From the NCBI GenBank assembly GCA_016744485.1, contig JADGEG010000050.1:1-11712 (forward strand): 11,712 nucleotides of DNA, given 5' to 3'. The notes below the pieces were generated by a model. The model saw only the letters and a list, made by a program, of their open reading frames with translations, was not told the DNA's origin and made no database searches. Shown piece by piece: positions 6,718 to 11,712 of this stretch. Position 1 is the first letter of the stretch. Each line of letters begins with the position of its first letter. Made by a program: the position numbers and the translations under genes. The DNA is from Arcobacter sp. (lineage in GTDB: Bacteria; Campylobacterota; Campylobacteria; Campylobacterales; Arcobacteraceae).

Positions 6718-7698
6718 TTAAAAAAATATATTAATTAAATATCCACATCCAATTGCCATTAAAAATACACTTGCTAAAAAAAATACAATTAACTGCCAGT
6801 GAAATATTCTTTTTAATAAAATCACTTCAGGAATACTAGCACCAGTTGCTCCTATTGTTAAAGATATAAGTGCTCCCATACTAAGACCTGAATTTAATAA
6901 CTCAGGTGCAATTCCTATCATAGTCGTAGCTCTCATATATAAAGGAATACCTAAGACTGCTGAAAAAGGAACTGCAAAAATATTATCTTTATTTGCATAT
7001 TCTAATATAATATTTTTAGGTATAAAACCATGAATAACTGCTCCAATTGCAATACCAATTGCGAAATAAGGAATAAAAGATACAAATTGTTTAAAAGTTT
7101 TTTTCATAATTGAAATCATTATTTCTTTTTTTGATTGTTTGATTTTTTGATTTTTATTTATACTTATAAAATTGTTTTTTGTGTTTATTTGTAATTTATT
7201 TTGTTTAATATTGTTTATAGTAAATTTAGCTTTGTTATTACAGCATGTATCAAAAATTACATCAGGTTTTACAAAACATTCAAAATTATATTTTTCTAAA
7301 ATATACCCTGCAAGTAATGATGAACTAATAGCTATTAAAGCATAAAATAAGGTTATTTGTAAATTAAAAGTTACAAGCAATAAAGCTATCATCATAGGAT
7401 TTAATATAGGAGAGGTGAATAAAAAAGTCATTACTGGACCAAAACTAGCTCTTGCTTTTAATAATCCAATAGTAAAAGGAATAGTTGAACAAGTACAAAA
7501 TGGAGATAAACTTCCCAAAAGACTTGCAGTTAAATATCCTTTCTTTTTTGAAGATAACAATCTTTTTATTTTATTTGGATTAATATAATAATTCATTAAT
7601 TCAACAAAAAAACTAATTAATAAAAACAAGATACTTAATTCAATAAATACAAATACAAAGAAACTTATTGTTTCTTCTAATTTTTCACTAAAGTTCAT
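6718..7698 (-). CDS. arsP: ArsP/YraQ-type permease, probable (organo)arsenical efflux
   Basis: This 326-residue membrane protein belongs to the COG0701/UPF0718 permease family, which includes Campylobacter jejuni ArsP, an exporter of trivalent organoarsenicals such as reduced roxarsone. Two hydrophobic halves (about 10-135 and 204-326) flank a polar, Lys/Asn-rich loop (about 136-203), and roughly eight helices can be drawn. The family signature SPFCTCSTIPF (65-75) carries Cys68 and Cys70, followed by TSPILNP (95-101). The second half has LGIPLYMRATT (249-259) and GATGASIP (283-290). The loop adds Cys141 and an adjacent pair, Cys152-Cys153, and the last helix has Cys318; all are candidate soft-metal ligands. 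AAAGGA (7704-7709) stands 5 nt before the ATG. A 30-bp palindrome lies just upstream and an ArsR-type repressor gene follows. A general YraQ-like metal permease is the alternative. Confidence 0.78.
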   Translation of the reverse strand: MNFSEKLEETISFFVFVFIELSILFLLISFFVELMNYYINPNKIKRLLSSKKKGYLTASLLGSLSPFCTCSTIPFTIGLLKARASFGPVMTFLFTSPILNPMMIALLLVTFNLQITLFYALIAISSSLLAGYILEKYNFECFVKPDVIFDTCCNNKAKFTINNIKQNKLQINTKNNFISINKNQKIKQSKKEIMISIMKKTFKQFVSFIPYFAIGIAIGAVIHGFIPKNIILEYANKDNIFAVPFSAVLGIPLYMRATTMIGIAPELLNSGLSMGALISLTIGATGASIPEVILLKRIFHWQLIVFFLASVFLMAIGCGYLINIFF

Positions 7699-7708
7699 GT
7701 TAATCCTT

Positions 7709-7738
7709 TAATTCTATATTTCTAGAATTATAGAATTA
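7709..7738. promoter_or_regulatory. 30-bp near-perfect palindrome, candidate ArsR operator of arsP-arsR
   Basis: The arms TAATTCTATA (7709-7718) and TATAGAATTA (7729-7738) are perfect inverted copies. The core between them contains TTCTAGAA (7720-7727), palindromic about the same centre (7723.5). Only the pair 7719/7728 breaks the symmetry, so 28 of 30 bases are symmetric. The right half is also a tandem 8-mer, TAGAATTA at 7723-7730 and 7731-7738. It lies directly upstream of arsP, touches its Shine-Dalgarno sequence and overlaps the -10 box. ArsR repressors are known to bind inverted repeats in their own promoters, including in C. jejuni. Which protein binds here is inference. Confidence 0.75.
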
Positions 7739-7740
7739 TA
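7735..7740 (-). promoter_or_regulatory. Consensus -10 box of the arsP-arsR promoter
   Basis: The minus strand reads TATAAT across 7740-7735, a perfect -10 hexamer 36 nt before the arsP ATG. That places initiation near 7727-7729, inside the palindrome at 7709-7738. The upstream sequence is A/T-rich with no clear -35, as is usual in Campylobacterota. Repressor bound at the palindrome would cover both the -10 and the start point. Confidence 0.6.
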
Positions 7741-7772
7741 TACCTTAAACTTTTCTTAAAATAATATATATT

Positions 7773-9548
7773 TTATTCTCCAATAAGCACAGAAGCATAA
7801 CCAACAACATTTTTATCATCTTTTGTATTATCGTAACTTGTACAATAATGTAAAAAATTAGTACTTAAATTGTATTTAATAGATGATTTAATAATAGCTT
7901 TAACACCTGTCAGTCCACAAGCTTCACAACCTTTATCAAAAAGGGTTAAATCTTTTTTGATAATAGCATTTAAACAAATATTATCAAGTTTATTTGCTTT
8001 TTTTAAATTATAAAAATGACTTAAATCTGTACTTATTACTATAAAATTATTTTTATCTTGTAACAAATCATCAATTAATGTGCTTAATTTTTCATAAGAC
8101 ATTTTTCCATAAACAAGCTCAACTATTAAAGAATCATTAAAGTATTTTTTTATAAAAGGAGCTTGTGTTTCTGTTGAGTGTTCCTTATGGGCTTCTTTTG
8201 TAAAATTTACAAAATCATATTTATTTTTTAAAGCATACGAATAAGAAAGATCTATTTTTATTTTTCCTAAAGGAGTTTCATAATTATTATATAAAGCAAT
8301 TGAAGCATTTTCTAAATATACTTTATGAGATGGACCTATAACTATAATACGTTTAAATTTAGCCATTTGAGAAGAAAGATTATAAGCTAAGTTTGCTGTA
8401 AATCCACTATAAATATATCCTGCATGTGGTGATATTATAGCTCTTGGTTTTATATTTATTTTTTTTGTAGAAAAAGATTTATTAAAATGTTCGATATATC
8501 TTAAAAGTTCCATTTTTTCTTTTGGATAGAAACTTCCACTAAATGACGACTGTCTTATATTTTCTTCAAATATACCATCAAGTTTTTCCTTACAATTTGA
8601 ACAGAAACCATTGATGGTATTATTTTCTAAAGTGTTAAAATATTGTCTTTTGATTAAAATATTTTTACATTTTTTACATTTTGTATTGTTATTATAACCA
8701 GCATTTCCTATATATACATAGTTTAGTCCCATATTTTTACCAATGTCTAATGCCATTTCTAAAGTTTGAAGTGAAGTTCTAGGTAAATCTAGTTCTTTAT
8801 AATCTGGATGAAAAGCACTTAAATGCCAAGGGATATTATCTCCTAATTCTTCTTTTATAAATCTAGCAATTTTACTTAGTTCTTCTCTTGTATCATTTTT
8901 TGTAGGAACTATTAATGTAGTTATTTCTAAATGTATTTTATTTTTGACAAATGCTTTTAAGTTTTCTAAAACTTTACCTAAACTACCACCTAATTTTTTA
9001 TAATATTTATCATCAAAACATTTTAGATCAACATTTATTGCATCAATAATACCTTTCATATCTTCTATAACTTCTTTTGATTCAAAACCATTAGATACAA
9101 AAACACTTTTTATACCATATTTTTTAGCCTCAAGTGCTATATTTCTTGCATAAGGATAAAAAATTGTAGGTTCATTGTATGTATAAGAAATAGACAAGCA
9201 TTTGTTTTTTACAGCTTGTAAAACTACATTTTTAGGGCTTGTATATTTTTCTTTATTTATTTTTTTTTCTTGTGAGATACCCCAATTTTGACAAAAAGAA
9301 CATTTAAAATTACACCCAACTGTTCCTAAAGATAAAGATTTACTTTGTGGCAAAAAATGATAAAGAGGTTTTTTTTCAATTGGATCTATATTAAAAGCAC
9401 TAATGTATCCATAAGCTAAACACTCTACTTTATTGCCAGTATTTTTATTAACTCCACAAAGTCCAATTTGATTTGTATCTAACTCACAATAATGATTACA
9501 AAGTGTACATACAAATTTATCATCTTTTTTTTTATAAAAACTTGTCAC
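7773..9548 (-). CDS. amrS-amrB: AmmeMemoRadiSam radical SAM enzyme fused to Memo-family protein (AmrS-AmrB fusion)
   Basis: This 591-residue protein joins two of the three AmmeMemoRadiSam components. Residues 1 to about 330 are a PflA-like radical SAM enzyme. They contain an N-terminal Cys cluster (Cys14, Cys17, Cys21, Cys31), the [4Fe-4S]-binding CxxxCxxC at Cys79, Cys83 and Cys86, the core YTYNEPT (122-128), and a closing zinc-ribbon-like pair of CxxC motifs (291/294 and 316/319). Residues about 332-591 are a Memo/LigB-like domain opening with SGSFYP (337-342). His375 (PHAGYIYSG), His408 (GPSHK) and Cys544 (CGLTG) align with His49, His81 and Cys244 of human MEMO1, the reported metal ligands; EHSTE (456-460) and STDLSHF (506-512) are also conserved. 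Both halves look intact. No function is established for the prokaryotic system. The start is GTG, supported by AAGGA 7 nt upstream. It lies 17 bp after the AMMECR1 gene. Confidence 0.93.
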   Translation of the reverse strand: MTSFYKKKDDKFVCTLCNHYCELDTNQIGLCGVNKNTGNKVECLAYGYISAFNIDPIEKKPLYHFLPQSKSLSLGTVGCNFKCSFCQNWGISQEKKINKEKYTSPKNVVLQAVKNKCLSISYTYNEPTIFYPYARNIALEAKKYGIKSVFVSNGFESKEVIEDMKGIIDAINVDLKCFDDKYYKKLGGSLGKVLENLKAFVKNKIHLEITTLIVPTKNDTREELSKIARFIKEELGDNIPWHLSAFHPDYKELDLPRTSLQTLEMALDIGKNMGLNYVYIGNAGYNNNTKCKKCKNILIKRQYFNTLENNTINGFCSNCKEKLDGIFEENIRQSSFSGSFYPKEKMELLRYIEHFNKSFSTKKINIKPRAIISPHAGYIYSGFTANLAYNLSSQMAKFKRIIVIGPSHKVYLENASIALYNNYETPLGKIKIDLSYSYALKNKYDFVNFTKEAHKEHSTETQAPFIKKYFNDSLIVELVYGKMSYEKLSTLIDDLLQDKNNFIVISTDLSHFYNLKKANKLDNICLNAIIKKDLTLFDKGCEACGLTGVKAIIKSSIKYNLSTNFLHYCTSYDNTKDDKNVVGYASVLIGE

Positions 9549-9555
9549 GATTGAA

Positions 9556-9560
9556 TCCTT
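9556..9560 (-). promoter_or_regulatory. Shine-Dalgarno site that fixes the GTG start of the radical SAM-Memo fusion
   Basis: The minus strand reads AAGGA over 9560-9556, seven nucleotides before the GTG at 9548-9546. The good spacing supports this non-ATG start. The encoded N-terminus leads straight into the first conserved CxxC (Cys14/Cys17), which a start much further downstream would lose. Confidence 0.7.
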
Positions 9561-9565
9561 AAGTT

Positions 9566-10114
9566 TTACTCTTTAACTTTTAATGCTTCATAAGTATATA
9601 TATTAGGAGTTCCATCTAAAATAGCTGAGTCTAATTTTGCTTTTGTACATAAAGATTTTATAAAATCTTCAAATACTGGTATTTGCTCCCAAACTTGGGG
9701 TAAATATGTAGCATTTGAATTATTATGTTGTAATATAACCCCGTGTTTATTTGGAATTAATTTTTCTTTTAAATCAGCCATATTTTTATACTCAAGTTTT
9801 TTAAAAGGTGTTAATATAGAAACTTCTATTTTCATTTTTATATATTCTTCATAAGTTAAGGCTTTAAATCTAGGATCTTTAAAAGCTGCTAGTTTTGCAT
9901 TATCAAAAACATCATCGTAAAGTGTTTTTTTAGCTTGAAGTGTTCCTATACAACCTCTTAATTTATCATCTATTGTTAATGTTACAAAACTTGCACTAGT
10001 TTTACTTAAATCTTTAAAATTTATTAAATAAAATTCTTTATTTAATAATAAAGAATTATCAAAACTTGTTAAAATACTTTTTCTTGCAATATCAAGTAAT
10101 ATTCGTAAATCCAT
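9566..10114 (-). CDS. amrA: AMMECR1-domain protein (AmmeMemoRadiSam system protein A)
   Basis: This 182-residue single-domain protein belongs to the AMMECR1 family, named after a human gene in the Alport syndrome/mental retardation region at Xq22.3. The family hallmark LRGCIG is at residues 52-57 with Cys55. It is followed by the other conserved stretches: DPRFKALTYEE (80-90), IEVSILTP (96-103), KHGVIL (123-128) and TYLPQVWEQ (136-144). There is no signal peptide or membrane helix, so it is cytoplasmic. Its chemistry is unknown; the invariant Cys suggests a catalytic or covalent role (inference). The start is ATG with AAGGT 6 nt upstream. It begins 4 nt after the hemH stop and ends 17 nt before the radical SAM-Memo fusion, giving the complete three-part system in two adjacent genes. 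Confidence 0.94.
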   Translation of the reverse strand: MDLRILLDIARKSILTSFDNSLLLNKEFYLINFKDLSKTSASFVTLTIDDKLRGCIGTLQAKKTLYDDVFDNAKLAAFKDPRFKALTYEEYIKMKIEVSILTPFKKLEYKNMADLKEKLIPNKHGVILQHNNSNATYLPQVWEQIPVFEDFIKSLCTKAKLDSAILDGTPNIYTYEALKVKE

Positions 10115-10118
10115 CTTT

Positions 10119-11051
10119 CTACCTTATTATTTTTTTAATAAATTCTATAAATTTATTAGAACTATTAACACAAGAACAAACTTGATAATCAATAATACCT
10201 AAATTATTTGCTATTTCTTTGTATTCTATATCTAATTCAAAATAGGTTTCTGCATTATCAATGATAAAAGAAATAGGATAAATTAATACTTTTTTATTTT
10301 TAAATTTTTTAAGCATTTTTTCTAAAGATGGTTCTAGCCATCTTAAAGGACCTATTTTGGATTGGTATGCTAAATTTATAGACATAAATTTCATATTCTT
10401 ATCTTCTAGTTTTTTACTTAATATTTCTACATGAGAATTAATTTGTTTTTCATATGGATCACCTTTATTTATTATTTTTTGTGGTAAACCATGGGCTGAA
10501 AAAACTAAATTATATTCTTTAAAATCTAAATTTTTATTTTTTATTTGTTCTATTAAGGCATCATTAAAAATTGAATTTTCATAAAATTCTTTAATTATTT
10601 TTATATTAAATTCTTTTTTAGATACTTTAAAAAAATCTTCAATAGATGATTTAGTAGTAGTTGTAGAATATTGTGGATATAAAGGAAGTAAAACAATATC
10701 TTTGATACCCTTGTCTTTTAATGTTTTAATACATTCATTTGCAAATGGAGGTGTATATCTCATAACTTGATCGATATAAATATCTTCAAAGTTATCTTCA
10801 AGTTTTTTTACTAACTTTTGTGTTAAATCATTAATTGGTGATTGATTATTTATTTGTTTATAATTCTCCCATGCAAAATCTAATCTTTTATAAACTATAA
10901 AAGAAGATATTAAATATCTTATAAATTTACTTTTAATTGTTAAGATATTTTCATCTTGAAACATATTTGATAGAAACATTTTTAATTCATCTTTATTTCT
11001 AGCTCCACCCATATTTAATAAAACCAGTGCTTTTTTATATTTTTTATTCAT
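10119..11051 (-). CDS. hemH: Ferrochelatase
   Basis: HemH inserts Fe(II) into the porphyrin in the last haem-synthesis step, at the cytoplasmic face of the membrane. The 310-residue protein opens with the family start LVLLNMGGA (9-17). It carries LLPLYPQYS (121-129), the catalytic histidine His187 in VFSAHGLP (183-190), YQSKIGPLRWLEPS (229-242) and the metal-site glutamate Glu268 in DNAETYFELDIEY (265-277). Where human ferrochelatase has His341 two residues before this glutamate, the present protein has Asn266; the family varies there (Cys in E. coli). There is no C-terminal [2Fe-2S] cluster of the animal type. Its ATG overlaps the end of the ABC ATPase gene by 8 nt, and AMMECR1 starts 4 nt after its stop, so all are probably on one transcript. 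Confidence 0.96.
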   Translation of the reverse strand: MNKKYKKALVLLNMGGARNKDELKMFLSNMFQDENILTIKSKFIRYLISSFIVYKRLDFAWENYKQINNQSPINDLTQKLVKKLEDNFEDIYIDQVMRYTPPFANECIKTLKDKGIKDIVLLPLYPQYSTTTTKSSIEDFFKVSKKEFNIKIIKEFYENSIFNDALIEQIKNKNLDFKEYNLVFSAHGLPQKIINKGDPYEKQINSHVEILSKKLEDKNMKFMSINLAYQSKIGPLRWLEPSLEKMLKKFKNKKVLIYPISFIIDNAETYFELDIEYKEIANNLGIIDYQVCSCVNSSNKFIEFIKKIIR

Positions 11052-11652
11052 TTATATTTTCCAAATTTATAATGTTATTACTAGAGTATTTTGCTAAGTT
11101 CATATCATGAGTTATTAAAACAATAGCACATTTATCTAAGTGTTTAATAAGCAAAGTCATAACTTCATAAGCAACTATATTATCTAATGCTGAAGTTGGT
11201 TCATCAACTAAAAGTAGTTTTGGTTTCATTAGTAAAGATCTTAATATTGAACAACGCTGAATCTCCCCGCCACTTAATTCAAAAACTTTTTTATATAATA
11301 AATATATGTTTAAATTTAACTCTTTACAATACTGCTTGATGTCTTTTTTAAAATCATCATTGTTATAATCTACTACATCTTTTATTTGATTTAATATTGA
11401 ATAGGAGGGATGAAAAGAACTATAAGGATCTTGAAATATCAAACTAAGACTTGATGATACAATTGTTCCACTATTTGCTTTTAAATTCTTAGAAATAAGC
11501 TCAAATAATGTACTCTTACCACTACCACTTGAACCAACAATACAAGCTAATTCACCTATTTTTAATTTTAAATTAAAATTTTTATAAAGAGTTTGTTCTT
11601 TTGTATATGAAAAAGATAGATTATTAATACTTAATACATAGTTTTCGGACAT
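11044..11652 (-). CDS. Short ABC transporter ATP-binding protein, peptide/nickel-type
   Basis: This is an ABC ATPase of 202 residues. It shows Walker A GSSGSGKST (40-48), the Q-loop FQDPYSSFHPSYSI (73-86), signature LSGGEIQR (126-133), Walker B LLLVDE (146-151) with catalytic Glu151, D-loop SALD (154-157) and the switch His182 in LITHD. FQDPYSSxxP is typical of the dipeptide/oligopeptide/nickel importer ATPases (DppF, OppF, NikE). Those are usually 250-330 residues and mostly end in an oligopeptide-transporter C-terminal domain, which is absent here. The permease and any partner ATPase would lie beyond the right edge; the 60 bp left show no recognisable gene. The ATG at 11652 is the first usable start after in-frame stops, with a weak AAAGAA as ribosome site. 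The substrate is unknown; metal or peptide import is family inference. The 3' end overlaps hemH by 8 nt. Confidence 0.85.
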   Translation of the reverse strand: MSENYVLSINNLSFSYTKEQTLYKNFNLKLKIGELACIVGSSGSGKSTLFELISKNLKANSGTIVSSSLSLIFQDPYSSFHPSYSILNQIKDVVDYNNDDFKKDIKQYCKELNLNIYLLYKKVFELSGGEIQRCSILRSLLMKPKLLLVDEPTSALDNIVAYEVMTLLIKHLDKCAIVLITHDMNLAKYSSNNIINLENINE

Positions 11653-11712
11653 TATTATTCTTTTTTATATTAACTATATAAAAAAAATACTTTAAAACTA
11701 CCCAATTTACAC

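Noticed and set aside
7739..7772. Terminator after the radical SAM-Memo gene
   Set aside because: The stretch is A/T only apart from a few bases, with no G/C-containing hairpin, so read-through into arsP cannot be excluded. CTTAAA occurs here as a direct, not inverted, repeat.
11653..11712. C-terminal end of an upstream gene before the ABC ATPase
   Set aside because: Short open stretches exist on the minus strand in two frames, but they are low-complexity, too short to judge, and show no recognisable transporter C-terminus.

Overview
The window is very AT-rich, densely coding and almost free of intergenic DNA. Lys/Asn/Ile-rich proteins, a threonine at the GyrA quinolone-resistance position and an ArsP-ArsR pair all point to a campylobacterotal (Epsilonproteobacteria) chromosome, most likely Arcobacter or a close relative. 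In Arcobacter the GyrA quinolone hotspot is numbered Thr85, and that is exactly where it falls here. The genus assignment is inference; no rRNA gene is present to confirm it.

Layout, left to right. (1) Positions 2-58 (+) carry the last 18 codons of a gene that looks like a SpoIIE/PP2C-type phosphatase. A 109-bp gap with a small palindrome and a probable promoter follows. (2) A tight plus-strand run covers 168-6338: gyrA, asd, a UPF0114/YqhA-like membrane protein, hemE and a NAPE-PLD-like metallo-beta-lactamase-fold hydrolase, with gaps of only 1-21 bp. (3) At 6338/6348 it meets a minus-strand run convergently. Read in its own direction (right to left) that run is: a short ABC ATPase, hemH (8-nt overlap), an AMMECR1 protein, a radical SAM-Memo fusion protein, then an arsP-type permease and an arsR-type repressor.

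Two systems stand out. The first is the AmmeMemoRadiSam set. AMMECR1, a PflA-like radical SAM enzyme and a Memo (LigB-like) domain are all present, with the radical SAM and Memo parts joined in one 591-residue protein that starts at GTG. The set sits in an apparent operon behind ferrochelatase. These three families co-occur widely in prokaryotes, but I know of no established biochemical role for the prokaryotic set. The second is a two-gene arsP-arsR module. It lacks the arsC and acr3 genes found beside arsP-arsR in Campylobacter jejuni. It is preceded by a striking 30-bp near-perfect palindrome that overlaps a consensus TATAAT and ends at the Shine-Dalgarno sequence, an excellent candidate for the ArsR operator.

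Housekeeping functions include DNA supercoiling (GyrA), aspartate-family amino acid and diaminopimelate synthesis (Asd), and two haem-pathway steps on opposite strands (HemE, HemH). No tRNA, rRNA, CRISPR array, insertion sequence or gene-free stretch longer than about 110 bp was found.
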